A stretch of DNA of 64,000 bases from Lunularia cruciata (GCA_948567375.1 OX419757.1:59148001-59212000), one strand, 5' to 3'; counted from the first letter of the stretch, positions 23,430-36,978 are shown. The notes: generated from the letters alone by a model not told the origin. Numbers and translations are program-made.

Positions 23430-25786
23430 TATGCACGAAGGGCATCATTCTTACGTATGAGTAAAAGGCTTCTGAGAGCTGGTCAGCTCCCTCAAACCTT
23501 TGAACAGCTCCTGTTCAAAAGCTTTCAAAATGGGATTCGGTCGAGTGGATCACATGGAGTAATACCCAAGCAGATACCGCAGAGCGATCACGCAGACCGG
23601 TCTGTATCACACGCCATATACTGCAGTTGTCCGGTTCCCGAACGATTGAAAGTATATTTATGCATGTGAAAGGGCTTCATTTCTGGGTGGCTCTAACTGG
23701 AGAAAACCTGCATGTGCTCCACTCGACATTACAAATTCTGAGATAGCTCCAAGGACATGTGCTGCACGTACATCTTCTTTCTCCCGAATATTTCTCTTGT
23801 GGGCAATCAAGTCATACAACCAGACTATCAACGCCACGAGTAAGTCATCTCCACGTGGGGCCTAGCAGATGGAGATTCTTTGTTTCTGTACTACACGTTT
23901 TTTTCCTTATGTGTGATCTTTAGTTCGGTGTCCCTAACCTGTACATATACCAACTTCTTTGTCACGCCTGCCATTCTTTTTCATTCATCATACAGATATA
24001 TACCGAGACGGGATCTCAATGTCTTGGCTCACTGTCTTGGCCTAGAGTAAAAGGGCCTCCTAGGAGTACATAAGACCCTATTAGCATCGAGAGTTCCATC
24101 GCCATCTTTTCATTCAACCATCTCCTTCTGTTCGTGTGTATGGAGTTTGGCAACTCCATATTTCTTTCATTTCTTTCAAGCTTCAAAGCGTAGACAGGTG
24201 CAAGTTAGATAACGTCTTTTCCCAGTCAATGATGTACTACAGCGCTAACGCATTTTCAGCAGTGCATCACGCACCTACATGGCAGCTGTATTTGTTCACA
24301 TCCAGGGCCAGAAGCAACAGCACCTGGAGATTTCAATCATGTTCAACCTGCGTAAACAAGTTATCAGCAAGCAGTGCAAAGCATGACTCCGTTTCTTTCT
24401 TGTCTGTGATCTCCTGAGCACTTGTTAGTCAGTCCAATCGAAATGTAAGTCCATCGTGAGATCCAAGTACCTTTGGCATGACTGCAGGCAAGGCCTGACG
24501 TGTATTTGTTAAGTGCCAAGCCGATACCTGTCAAAATATTGCGTGATATATCTCACATTCAGTCTATTCATTTAAGATGTAGGTTTCTGGCTTCTAGCTC
24601 CATGCATTATATCTGCAGTGCATCAGCCTGGAAATCTTATGCATTAACGAAGTATTAGTTGTGAATGGATGCCTGAGGCCAGAAGGACGTCCTCCAACTC
24701 TTGTATCTAGACAGTACTGAACCCAAGGGGTTGTTTTGTGCACTTAATTTGTGCATTTATTTCAACGCACGTGATGCATCAGATCCAAATGCTCATTGAA
24801 ACTACTTGAGAGTGTGGTGTGAAAAATCCTACCCCGAGCATGGTGTGGTCTAAGTGGGCAATTGTCCAGGTTTAAAACTCGATAAGGAGTTAATCCTCCG
24901 ACTCTTTTGACAGACAAGGGTTGTAGGAGTCAAAAGAGTGTCGGAGTGATGGGGAAAACTTCTTTCTAAAGTAGTAGCTGAGAACTCACTTTAGGTCCTT
25001 GTTAACCTAGGCCCTTGGAAAAGTGTTGGGATTACTTTTAACAATCATGACGTGTGCTGTCAATGTCTAATGGTTCAGTCAAAGAGAGAACAATTGTTCA
25101 GAGTTTGCAGAGTTAACCATTTTCCTTACTTTGCGGTGTATGGCACAATTCTCACATTTGAAAATCAGTTTATGCTTATGGCATAATTCTCCCATTCGAA
25201 AATCAGGTTATTATTTAGCTGTGCTTATGGCACTTCAAGTGAGTATACTACTTTGGACAAATTTGATTCGTCAGGATGATTGGGAGTAATGGTCTTTAGA
25301 AGATTATGTCGAGTGATGTTCATTTCCAATTCTTTTCATTCAACAAATGTTACATCGAAATACAAGATGGACCAATTTTTAATAGATATGTTGTCTCGTG
25401 ATTTTAGAAGCAAGATAAGGATTAATATATTATTTTGAAACATAAGAAAGGCTAAATTCTTAATAAATCTTGTGATTTTAGAAGCATGGCGATTTACTTC
25501 TTGCTTTTGAAATGTACTTCTTCATGATAGTGGATTTACAAATAATTGGTAGATATTAAAAATTATATAATATACAATTACTATAAATTTATACTTTTTG
25601 AAATGGAAATAGTAACTGTAAAAACTATTCTGATATTTAACTAAAATGAAAAGAAATTATATGTGTGAAAATTGTATTCTATGTACTTAATTTTCATCTT
25701 GTTCTATAATATTTTACTTAATTTAATGTCAAATGTATATGCTGATGATAAACATTAATAACAATAATATGACTGCTTAGGAGGAA
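23430..25786. other. kinase 3' flank and edge of the genic island
   Basis: Contains the 3' untranslated region of the kinase gene and intergenic DNA. Frames such as 24136-24417 (93 codons) resemble nothing known. Base composition drops to AT-rich at about 25,050. A hairpin (24896-24946) and a 38-bp-period duplication (about 25139-25214, 'tatggca(c/t)aattctc') are the only structures seen. Confidence 0.5.
24896..24946. repeat. short inverted repeat
   Basis: Arms 'ctccgactcttttgac' (24896-24911) and 'gtcaaaagagtgtcggag' (24929-24946) pair over 16 bp with a 2-nt bulge around a 17-nt loop. No T-tract or gene end is associated with it. Confidence 0.75.
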
Positions 25787-25842
25787 GGGGCGACCGTATA
25801 GAAAACACGAAGAATGGGAAGACCCATCAAGCCGTACAAGGG
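25787..25842 (-). repeat. GCGGTCGCC-type dispersed repeat, copy 3 (reversed)
   Basis: 'ggggcgaccgtatagaaaac' followed by 'gaatgggaagac', 'catcaagccgtacaagg'. About 85% identical over 56 bp to 30827-30881. It stands alone in AT-rich DNA with no reverse transcriptase relic beside it. Confidence 0.75.
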
Positions 25843-28800
25843 AGAGCCGTACAATTGATACTTTATAAATTTATATCTGTATGTGTATCATATAGTTATC
25901 AAATTCTATAACATTGTTGGAGGATTAACTTGAATTAGTAATATATAAAACTAGTTCTTTCAGGACTTGACAAAGAACATAGATAAGTTGATTCATTTTT
26001 TTCTACGTTATGTTGAGAAATAAAGATATTGTTTTATGGATGAAAAATAACTATCATTCGTTACCTTATTAATGTGCCTGAAATATTCTAAAAGGGAGTA
26101 ATATGAAAATTAAAACTTAAATTACATTCTTCTATTTTTCATATATCTATAAAATTTCTGATTTATATAATATAATTTTTTAATATAATAATTTTTATTA
26201 GCTTTAATAGTTGATTTCTTATTCATCTTATAAGCTTAAATTCCTTTCGTATGGGCTGATAAAAAAGGAGTTTATACCTATGATTTTTCAAAGTCCATGG
26301 CAATAACTCTTAATGATCATAAAGTTTTAAGTAATAAGTTTGATTCCTTCTTAGGTATTAGATTACTAGACATCAAAAATCATTAAGAAGTTGGCTCCAT
26401 CCTATTATATATGAAATGTCTGTTTTCCTTTACAATTAACACTAAATTTATTTTATTAAATATACAAGTGATATCAAATTATAGCATTTACGTAAAAAAA
26501 AAATGAATATTTCTGAAAAATACTAATACCATATTACTAGATTCCACAACTGATATTCCAAATGTTATTAAGATACTCCTAGCACAGTATGTCTTAGAGT
26601 GTAATAAAATATATAATATAATTATTATATAGTATGATATTAGCATCTTCCTTGTACCAACGAGAAACCTTGGAAATCAATATAACTCAATTTAGGATAA
26701 AAATTTTAAGGCTTTTAGTCTCATGCCTCAAATTGCATCCCGATATATCATTGGAGACATGAAACACAATAGTTTCTATGTATTTTTGTATAAAGTTATT
26801 TTACTATGATCTTTACCTTGTTTGAAATAACTAATCAATATAATTCTAATAAAACTCGTAGTAGTGCTCCAAGTGCTGAAATAAGCAAGGAATTATGGTT
26901 GTTAGTGCCGATTAACAAAGGAAACAACTACTCTAGTTAAATAGATAAGATCACTTTAATCATACGAGCCTCATGTGCTCCCTAGAACCTTTATGCACTT
27001 TGCTGATTCTTTGTAACATTAGAAATCTCTTGTGTAGATGCTTTCAATAAGTCCACAATCGCTATAAACTCAAAAATCTATGAGCTTGCACTAAATCTAA
27101 TTTATGGTGTTTGAAAATTGAGACTTGAATTTGAATGACTTCAAAATGCAGTACAAGCACATTTAGTAATATAAGTAGAGCACTTAATATCCAAAGTGAG
27201 AACTCTTGAAATCATTGTAAAACCATAAACAAGATTTTTCCAACAAGACCATGTTTGAACCAAATTCATGAGTGAAAGTAACTATAACTTTTGTTTTACA
27301 ATTTTGTTTGGAGTTTCATTTTGGAACAGATGAAGTTGTTTTCCCATGGGTGAACTTTTGTTTTACAATTTTTTTGGAGTTTCATTTTGTGGGAGATATA
27401 TGGTCTCCATGGTTGACTTAAAACCTAAAATTTATCATGGGAACTTTGCAAGTGAATCCAAGTATATGAGGTAGAATTTGGGTTTAATATTAGTGGTTGT
27501 TTAATAACCTAGGGTATAATAAAGGTCCAAGAGTTGAGACCTAAACCTTCACCTTATTCTTGAATCTAGTGTTCAGTTGTGGTGTTATTTTGATCTTGGT
27601 GACTTGTAATCCATGGACCACAGATCTAGAATCACAATAAAACAAGGGTTAGACACAATCATGCTCTATACATAATTGAGCTACTACGTAGGTGAACCAC
27701 CATATCAGAACTGTGAACTACAAAAAGAACTTGTCCTTGATTTTAATTTACTTGCTCATAATAGAGGCAAGTCATAAAATCCAATCTAACAACAAATGTA
27801 AGAATTGCTTGGCTTAAAGGACACTTTGACATAAACCACTTTCAATTAATGCTCATTGATACCAATCCTTCTAATTTTTGGGTTTTTATAAGACAATGAT
27901 TATGAGATTTTGAATATGAGTTTTGGTACATTGATAGACCATTATTAAAGCAAGGCTTTGCTACACATAGATTCTTTTTCTAAGAGGTATATATGCAATA
28001 TTATAGATCTTGGTCTTTTATATGTTCAAGTGATAAATAAGTTTCATGCATCAAATTTAATGCTATAGTACAATTTTACTTTTTCTAAAGTGCATTACTA
28101 AAGAATATTCAATCAAGATACAACTAGAATAACAAAAAAATATAATTTTTTACTTACAAGAATATAAATTTAACTCAATCAAATATAAATTAGCAAAATT
28201 TGTTACTATTGATTCAATGTGGAAGAATTTAGTATGAATAATCAATACATTCTCTACATTTCTAAACAACTTAGTTGACTCATGTAATGACTTTGCTAAG
28301 CTTCTTAGCTAGCTTGGTTTTGATCTTCAACCTATTTAGTGATAGTAAATCAAATAAAGAAAATATTATATCTTATCTAAATTAATTAAATATTATGATA
28401 TTTTTATTGAATTGTTTTTTAAATTATAATTATTTATAAAAATATAAAACAATGTAAAGAGCTACAGCAATAACTATATTTAAATTATAAATTTATAGAA
28501 AATAAAGAAAAAGTGCTTGGTTAAACATCTAAGATCATATGTTTATTCATCATCTATCATTGACAAAGGCTAGATGGATATTCGTATTTAGATAAGATAA
28601 ACATAATTGATTTAGAAATCAGAATATATTTTTGTCTAGCAAAAGGATTTTAAGATTTTAAATAGAATAAAAAATCTTAGAGTTTATTGCAAAACTTAAT
28701 CCTTAAAATATTAAAAGCCAAAACCAAGGTTGAATAATAACTTGAGTTTTTTGTGTCAAGTACTTGGAATACTAAAATAATGTAAATCATGGCTAAGTTT

Positions 28801-30785
28801 GCAATTTTGGCTTATTTCACTCTTCAAGAATGTAAAATCATATTTTTGAATTTTCAACTTTGTACTTGTTCCAATCTTTATATCTCTATTAATATAAATA
28901 TATAAAAGATAAGATTATTGCAGTTTTTATAAATTTATGTTATATTTAGATAATAATAATTATTTCTAATGGAGATCTATAACATATGAGATCATTAGAG
29001 AGCAATCAAAAAAATCATAATTTTACTCTATATATTTGAGTAAATATAAATAAAAGATCAGGTCAAGTTAAATTTTTGCCTAATTTTATCTCATATAGAT
29101 CTATTACATATTTGTAAAAAAATGTTGAAGTCTTAATACATATCCAAAGTTTACAAAAAACCATATTTGAGAAACTTCAAACTTGCTACTAATTTTGCAC
29201 TCATAAATTTGTAAGGTAGTTACAAAAGGATGTAAACACTACAAAATTATCCCATTTTTTATTTTCTTCCATTATGGAAAGATAAATAACCTTGTTCTAA
29301 TTATTGTGAATAAATAAGATGCAACTTAGCACTAGTAGAATATTGAGAAGATATTAGTTTCACTTGTGTCACAGTAAAGTTGAAGGGTTTATGGATTTGG
29401 AATTATAAATGCAAATTTTGGAAGTTAGAATATGCTCTTAAGGAAATAATTAAAGTTTATTGTAGAGACCACATGGATGCTAAATCTATCAATGAATTTC
29501 AATAAGGTAGAGCAATAAAGCTTAGGTGAGATCGACGTAGGCTTTGATACTTGAGTCTTACCATTTTTTACTTGCAAAATGTTAAATGTAATACATGAGA
29601 ATGACTTCTGACTTTTATATTAACGTGTATATTGAATGATTTTGTCTTATGGATGCAAGATTCATAAATTTTTGCATTTTTTCCACCCACTTGAAACTTC
29701 AACTAGATGAAACTGCTATCCAATCTATATGAATATAATATATTGTGTTGTATACTGTTTATAATTAGGTTCTTAGATACTTAAAAATAGCTCCTTATCC
29801 TTGCTTATTTAGATGCTCTGACTCCAAAATCATAAACCTAGTGAAAAAATAATTATTCTTGTTAATCTCTCTACAACTTTTGTAAAAGGGATTTCTCTAT
29901 TCTTTATCATTATATAACTTCATGTGGTTCCTTTATTTTTGTGATCCTATTTGTATACCCAAGCTCTTATATTGGGTGACTTATTTTATGATTATGATCT
30001 CATTTCAGTAAAGATTTTAAAAAGATCTGCACACTTAGATGGAAAATAACTAAAATTTTACAAATTTAGTTTTTTTTATTTTAATTATGGACATAAATTA
30101 AAAAAATTTGATCAAAGAGTCCTTTATCTTTGAGTCATAAGATTTAAAACTCTACAACTGTAAAATACAGTATCCAAAAGAAAACATTGTTATTTTTTCA
30201 TTTGCTTAACTTTTAGAGCAATGATTCATTTACTATCATCTAATGTATGGATGAAAAATATTTGAAACTTTATCATATCATAATATGACTAAAAGAAACA
30301 GTAGATGAAAAAATTTTATCTTTATATCTAAAAAATTTCATGTTGTTTAATCCATTTATATATTTATAGATTTGGAATTCAAAATCACTACCGAGGAGCC
30401 TTTGATATTTGAGTGTTATTGTTTAAGATTCCAAAGTTATAAAATAATTATCTAAGAAAAAACTAACAATTCTTGAATTCCTCACTAAATTCTTCATCAT
30501 GGTTCTTTTTTAATGATGTTGGTTTAGTAAGATAAAAATTTGTAATTCTGAGAGCTTTGTAATGCAACAAGACCACTTGATACAAATATAAGATTAAAAG
30601 TTACTAAAACTCCATAAATAAAAATTTTCATATTCTTTTTACCATTTTTATATTTAGACTTCAAAACACTTACTTCTTGACTTGGAAAAGCTGTTCAGAG
30701 ACTTAATCAATATAAGCCAATTCTAAACTTCAAGATATATGGATAAATGCACAATTATATAAATATTGGTCTTGTCATTTTTTCC
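25843..30785. other. 4.9 kb AT-rich DNA, no gene recognised
   Basis: Very AT-rich and stop-dense in all frames; not one open frame of 60 codons. The only structure noticed is a 67-bp-period duplication near 27286-27400 ('aacttttgttttacaatttt', then 'tttggagtttcatttt'). It may be old, unrecognisable transposon DNA. Confidence 0.6.
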
Positions 30786-30881
30786 TATGCGGTCTCCCTT
30801 TTCATCAGTCTTGTTATTGAGAGAAAGGGCGACTGCATAGAAAACACAAAGGATGGGAAGACTTCATCAAGCCGTACAAGG
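30786..30881. repeat. GCGGTCGCC-type dispersed repeat, copy 4, palindromic
   Basis: 'ctatgcggtctccctttt' (from 30785) pairs with 'aaagggcgactgcatag' (30824-30840) around a 20-nt spacer, forming a hairpin. The right arm runs on into the 56-bp segment shared with 25787-25842. It lies 50-145 bp past the stop codon of the reverse transcriptase relic (minus strand), where a 3' tail would be. Confidence 0.75.
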
Positions 30882-30929
30882 ATGAGACAACATAGGTAAT
30901 AGCCAATACCGTTGATATGAGAAATCTGC

Positions 30930-33560
30930 CTAAACTGCACCTAAGATATCTGAGCTATGCACGTCGTACAGTCTACAAACAACTAGAGCATCCAAAGAAG
31001 CATCACTTAGTGTGATTGCTCTCCTATGGATTGCACCAATCATTGTCCTTTGTAGAGCAATGGACACATGATGTTTAAAATATGCTACAAAGTATGAGAA
31101 TGAGAGTGGTACCCCATGGCACCTAACATGATAAGCTCTCGTGCACTTCCTGAAAAACGTGTCGAACACCATGTCCATCACTCCATATAACTACAAGGAT
31201 AGAGGAACAAAGATGTGTCCTCAATACATACCACTCTACTTGGAAATCTTACGAGCTACTGTTGCACTCATTGCCCATCCAAGGGGATGGGTAATCATTC
31301 CTCCAAAACTACACCATGTGTAGGGTCCGTAACCATGACATCTGCTATTGTCACTTGATCATCTCAGATGAAGTATAAGTTTGCACTGACATGTGCCATT
31401 TGTAGAGCATACGAGTGCTCCTTCCAAGACAATATCCACTCTCTTGTACCATAGCAAACACTATGTCCCTAATAGAACCATGGGTAGCTATCTTCTATCA
31501 TCCAAAAGGACATTGTGTCATATAGACCCCTGTTGCATCTAGTGAACCACACTCACAAGTGAGTAATGAAGATCCAAATGGGTGGACCAAACCTAGGCAA
31601 AGCTTCATTGCTATAGAGAAAGTTGTTGGTGCAAGTCAGAGTGCCCTAATGCAAGGTTGAGCTAGGATCCAAGAGCCAACACCCTTGCCAGAGAAAGAGC
31701 AAAGATGTGCTCTAGTAGCCTAAGGAATGGATGAGTCAACTAAGAGAGAGAATGTAGCGTATGTTGACATTGTCGCTTCATCAAGGAAGACTGTAAACCT
31801 CTAGTCCAATTTGACAATAGTGAAGCAAAAGATAGAAGATCCTTGTGTGCCCATGGGCATAAACTATCTCTTGTCTGCCACAATAACATCTAGAGAGAAA
31901 AGGATCCCTTCTCCACCTATATCACATACGTCTCCAAAAATAGTCTATCAACTACCACAAAATGAGAGAAAGTAGAGGTGCCAAGAGAGCCCAACTACCC
32001 AAAAATGCTACAGGTGCCATATCCTCCATAGATAGCAAGCTAACCCCTCCACACAAGATTGGTAAAGATGTCTATCTACATGCCAAATCCCTTGTCACAC
32101 ACTCAAATGTCCATGGTCCAATAATATCACCAAAGACTCACATAATCCTCCTATCAAAGGTTCTCAAACATGATAGGAAGGTCAAGGAGGGGAGAACTAT
32201 GCGGAGGAGGCAAGCCAATTGAAAAGCAATTCTAGAGGAGAGTATACCAAATACCACCTTTGGATCTCATAGTAACAAAAGTTCATCCACATGGAGAACA
32301 TCCTTTACAAGAGCAGCGTCTTAGAAGCGTGTGAAAAAATACTTGGATCCTATTTGCACTCCAAGAACAAGTAGTCCATCTATAGATGTGATACACTCCT
32401 TTGGAAGCTCAAGTTGGAGAGTGATACCTAAAGTGGACAATGCCTTACGATTTGACACCTTGACTTTCAAGCCTACTAGATGTAGCTTGGTAGTCAAGTG
32501 GTCAAAGGCATGCCTAATCTGATCTATAGGGCCCATGATGTGTGTATCATCTGCCAAGGAGGGAAATACACAATTTGGCATAGCCAAAGTAGTAGATAAG
32601 AGAGCTCTAAAGTGAGCCATGGCAAATAAAGGCCCCCCCTAAAAGATCTCCTTGATGTGTACTCACAAATGATTCTAAGATGGTGACTCCTTCCTATGAG
32701 CAATTGTGCTGGTAGTAAAGAGAAGCAAGAGAGCCATAAAAAGACCGCACAAAAGGAATAAGACTTGCCAAGGATCCACTACCCTCCCTAAGCTCTCTAA
32801 AGATGGATGCTCGTAAGACGCTATTAAAAGCATTCTCAACATCCACTTGTAGGACAACCAACTTCGGATGGATATCTAGGAGTGCCCTTATGCCTAGAGA
32901 TATAGCCTCACATCCTCTAGGTGTAGCTAGTCCAAATTGATGTGGAATAAGGTGTTGTCAAAAGTGAGAATGAGACTAAAGGACAATGGTGCAGCTGACC
33001 AAACCTAAAAAGACTTCTCCAATAGCAATTGGTCTAATGCTCCTTGTGTCCTCCTCCATCACAAGAATTCAACTAGCACCTAACACCACACTAACAGACA
33101 TAAGAATGTCTCCTCTTGCTACTATTGTAACCACTTGAAAGAACTTGATTAAACCACTAGAAGGATCATCTGCCTGAAAGCAATCCTTAAGATACTCATA
33201 TACCATCCTTGACAAGCCTCTTGAGGAAAGGCAAGGAGCACTGCACAATGCTTGTGCAAAAAGTAGTTTATCAAGACATAAAGGCTGCTCAGTCTTATAA
33301 TCTAAGACCTCTAGAAGTAATCCCTCTCCTGCCATAGGAGGTAGTGAGCGTAGGGAAGAGATAGTCTCATTAGTAAGACTAGCCATGGACAAAGGATGCA
33401 ATGCTTGTGCCACTCTACTAAACTCTCCCGCTTGACCCAATGTCCTACACTCTCTTAAATGAGTGGACTCAGTGGTGTCTTGTGGCAAAACTTGTCTCCT
33501 AAAACATGTAGCCCTAATAGACTCCTCTTGTATGGCCACCCAATCCTCGGCTCAAAATCG
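30930..33560 (-). pseudogene. Decayed non-LTR-type reverse transcriptase gene
   Basis: Fragments lie in order on the minus strand. 33539-33069 is a 156-codon open N-terminal part (LGQAGEFSRVAQAL ... GLSRMVYEYL ... VARGDIL). Then come an IRPIAIGEVFLGLV block (about 33040), HQFGLATPRGCEAI (about 32940), the palm motif A VDVENAFNS (about 32830), motif B HQGDLLGGALF (about 32640), motif C SLADDTHIMG (about 32540), and a long degenerate C terminus ending at 30930. These blocks match a family of non-LTR-like reverse transcriptases with 'DxxNAFN' and 'QGDPLGxxLFAL' signatures that I know from plants and protists. At least four frameshifts or stops break it. No poly(A) tail or target duplication was identified; the tail region holds the palindrome at 30786-30881. 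Confidence 0.75.
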
Positions 33561-34389
33561 ATGAAATCTAGCAACCACCTCTCTATGCACCGCATGTCCT
33601 CCTCTAGCATAATGAAGACACCATTGAGAGAGTAAGAAGAATAGGAACCATGCTAATTTGTCCAAGGGATCACATGCCAAACAATCAAGTGGTATACAAA
33701 AAGCCTATCTAGCCTCATCATGGAGTGTACGGGGTAGCTTATGGAATAGATGTGTACATGGAAAACTAATCTCAAATAATCACAAAAAGCTAACCAGTCC
33801 CACGACTCGCTTGGTATCTCTGGAACGGTCAATGAAGGGATAGAGGAAACGTGCATAATCCCGAGTGTCATTGTTATCAATGTGGTTGTTCGCTTCACAT
33901 GAGCATCCTAGGTGGTACAATCATAATCCTTGTGCATCTTTCCTACATGGGTCTTTACCCTTTGTGAGGTAAAACATCAATGACACACTAAGTATAGTGT
34001 ATCCGAGTCGCTTTAAGTGACCACACATGGGGAGGTGTAACCATGGATAACACAAAAATAACGATAGTAACACATGATGCTACATTCCATATCTCATTAT
34101 ACTTATTGAATCATAACCCTCACATCACAATTCACATGAGAAAATGCAATCTCTCTAAACTTTACAAATTATATTCTCATAATTTCTAATTTCCATCTCA
34201 AAAAAATTTAAACTAAAATTTTGAAAACTAAAAAATGAAAAATTTTGACCCATCATTCTCAACGTATAATGATCACTCTAAACCCTAAAAAAACTTAGAA
34301 AATTCTTATAATTTTTTTATTCAATTATCTTCCGTCTTTAATCTAGATACCAATTGAACCCAAATTGAAAAACGAGCAGAATAGATTAT
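33561..34389. other. upstream flank of the reverse transcriptase relic
   Basis: Probably includes the unrecognisable 5' end of the relic to about 33,900, then AT-rich DNA. No gene recognised. Confidence 0.4.
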
Positions 34390-35160
34390 TCACTAGGGTA
34401 CTATATACCAAAGAGCATTTAGAAAATGTATATTTTTCGTCTCACATCTCTCCCTCTCCCGTCTACGTCTACACACTCTCCCGAACTCAAAAGGGGCAAA
34501 ATAGATATGTGTGAACTTGTCAATGATATGTGTGAACTTGATGAGGCAAAACAGAAACAACAAATTATTGGTTGGTGGCCATTTCCGCGCAAAGAAATGC
34601 CGCAAGGCATTTCGGCGTGAGGCCTTTCCAAGCAATCCGGACTTAATGCGTTTGGTCTCTCAAATTTACCCTCAGTCACTTTGTGGTACAGAAACGTCAA
34701 TCGCACGGTTGAGGTCTAATCTGACCGACCATACGGAACTTTACAGAGATAAAAAGCATTACCTCGGATTTGCACGGAAACACCTTGCTCGACATTGCTT
34801 ACGCGGAAATGCGCCCAAAATAGCCATGAACACTAAAAGGACGGTCAAACTTATGCACGCATCACTTAACTTTCCCTTCTGTGGGACTACCGGAGTCTAC
34901 GTGGGGCAATATTTGAAAAAGTTACTTTCCCAGTTGGAATATTCTCGGAATATAACCAGTTCGCGATCGTTGCAGCCTTCTATGAGTGCCTTGCGTGGTG
35001 AAAATTGATGTCCGACGGCCAATCACCGGTACGTGGTTCGCCCACGATGTTTAGTAGCAACAGGTCAGTGGCGACGGTTATCGTTCAGGAAAGGGAAACA
35101 GGTCGGTGTACAGCCGATCCCGGGCATAAGTGCTCCGAGGTTGCGCATGCGTTTTGCGGA
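34390..35160. other. isolated GC-rich islet of unknown nature
   Basis: About 770 bp of clearly higher GC and CpG content (such as 'tttccgcgcaaag', 'gttcgcgatcg', 'cgacggttatcg') set in AT-rich DNA. A plus-strand open frame of 165 codons (34511-35008) covers most of it but resembles nothing known. It contains a 7-bp-stem palindrome 'aaatgccgcaaggcattt' near 34593 and a 23-bp-period repeat of 'gatatgtgtgaacttg' (34504, 34527). Possible readings are a young insertion, an orphan promoter or a gene fragment. Confidence 0.5.
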
Positions 35161-36973
35161 TTTGAATCTAATTTTTTTGAAAATATACCAATTGATCTCA
35201 TTGATTTAAAATCTAAAGCAAATTTTTGAGAAATCAAAAGCAAAATTGATGGCATGTAAAAATTTAAATGCTCTTTTTTTTCAAAAATGATTACACTAAA
35301 TTTGTAGAGGCATATCTATAATAGAGCAAGTTTACTATACCTTTTCATATATTTTATCTTTAAATCCATGATAAATCAAGAAAAAATTTAGAGCTCTCAC
35401 TTTATAACGGCCTTCTTAATTGTGGGATTTGGAATTAGAAGTACCAGACAGCATATTTGTGGCATTTTTGGACTAAAAAAGACTATATAGACCTAAGAAG
35501 GTACATTCTATGCAACCCTTAACTATACTTTTAAAGGTCTGTTGTGTGAATTGACTTCTTTGGTTCTCTTGCAAACTACAATTCTTGATGCTTGTCACAT
35601 GAATCGCACTTCTTTGGTTCTCTTGTAATTCTCCAACTCGTATTAAATATTGTTCTTTATGTATGTTGTGCTTGTTTTATGCCCTCATACCCACTTTGCT
35701 GATCTACTACACAAACTACATTTCTTAGATTTGTTTCCAATCACATGTCATCAAATAATTCCAATGATGAACTTCCTCCATTATTGCCTTATGAGCTTGC
35801 TTACATTGATATAAGAAATTTTGTTAAAGTTTTTCAAACTCACCTTGATAATTTATTGCCATATTTCAAAGATTCAAGCATTGAACTTTTCAGCCCATAG
35901 TTCTCCAAGTTGTTCAAGAAGAGAAATATTCAAAGAAGCAATGGAGAAAAATGCACATGCTTCAAAAGGCTTCAAAGAGTACTATCCAAAAAGAACCACA
36001 ATTCAAAAATTAATGGTGAATAATGTAAATGCTTCAAAACAAACCATAGTTCTAAGAAGCAATGATGACTAATATAGATGCTTCAAAAGGCTTCAAAGAG
36101 TGTTGGGTACCAATGCAAGGTCAATTTCCGTAGCTTGAACTATTTTGTGTGAGCAACACGGTGGCAATTGAATCTTTTTTTTTCTATCATTGAATAAGAG
36201 AAGGATAACTAATGAGTTGATCTTACTTACTTCTCATGTGAAATAATATAGTAGTAAAAAAAATTTAGAATATGAAAGAGTTATTACATATCTTTGCTTG
36301 ATGAATATAAAGAGTAATAACTAAGAGGTTTAATTATCATTCCATGAAACAAATAAGTATAAAAATAAGTCTCCCTTCAAGCTACAAAACCAACTGATGT
36401 ATCAAGCATGGACTCAAAAAAGAAATTTTAGAGCTATACAAAGACATCATATTGCTAAACTCTCCAACAACTTATCATGATTAATGGATTTCTATTTTCA
36501 AAATGATGATGACATGAGATCAAAATATTTAAAGTGTAATATCTAGACTATAATATTATGTAGTCATTTATTTGGAGAAAAACTACATCCATTTATTTTT
36601 ACATCTAATTTTATTTATTTGACTTTGGTAGATCTATAATATATATAAATTCTTATTTTGATTTTAGTTGAGCTCATGAATCCATGTATTATGTTTACTA
36701 CTTCAAATTGACTATGTATTATTGAAAGTAGTAGGTTATATAGGGTTAGCAGACCAATATTTGAGAGAAAAAGTAAGGAGAAGAGATTGAACAAAAATTG
36801 ATGAAATCCAAATACAAAAAATTGCCAAAGGTCCAGGTGTTTATAGTTGAGGTAAGAATAAGCTTAGGAAAAATAGCCATAAACTTCATAGCTAAAGTAC
36901 TCAATCCTTAGGAATGTTCCTAGTTTGTTTACCAAATGTTATTAATAACCTTACTAGCCTAGTTAGTAACAAT
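35161..36973. other. AT-rich spacer, no gene recognised
   Basis: Stop-dense. Shows two short direct repeats: 'acttctttggttctcttg' about 62 bp apart near 35550-35625, and 'gcttcaaaaggcttcaaagagt' about 120 bp apart near 35960 and 36080. Confidence 0.55.
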
Positions 36974-36978
36974 GTATC
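36974..36978. repeat. target-site duplication GTATC, left
   Basis: Identical to 41366-41370 on the other side of element A; 5 bp is usual for Ty3/gypsy integrases. Confidence 0.9.

Noticed and set aside
23852-23862. G-box CACGTG downstream of the kinase gene
   Set aside because: A six-base motif occurs by chance; it is not in a promoter position for a recognised gene.
24139-24160. small palindrome 'atggagtttggcaactccat'
   Set aside because: 7-bp arms only; expected by chance in a window this size and no element boundary nearby.
23430-25000. search for a DUF89 phosphatase domain fused to the kinase
   Set aside because: The kinase frame ends at TAG 23427-23429 after the conserved C-terminal block, and no DUF89-like frame follows.
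34511-35008. 165-codon plus-strand frame in the GC-rich islet
   Set aside because: No similarity to a known protein, no splice or start context to support it, and fewer stops are expected at this base composition. Kept only as part of the islet description.
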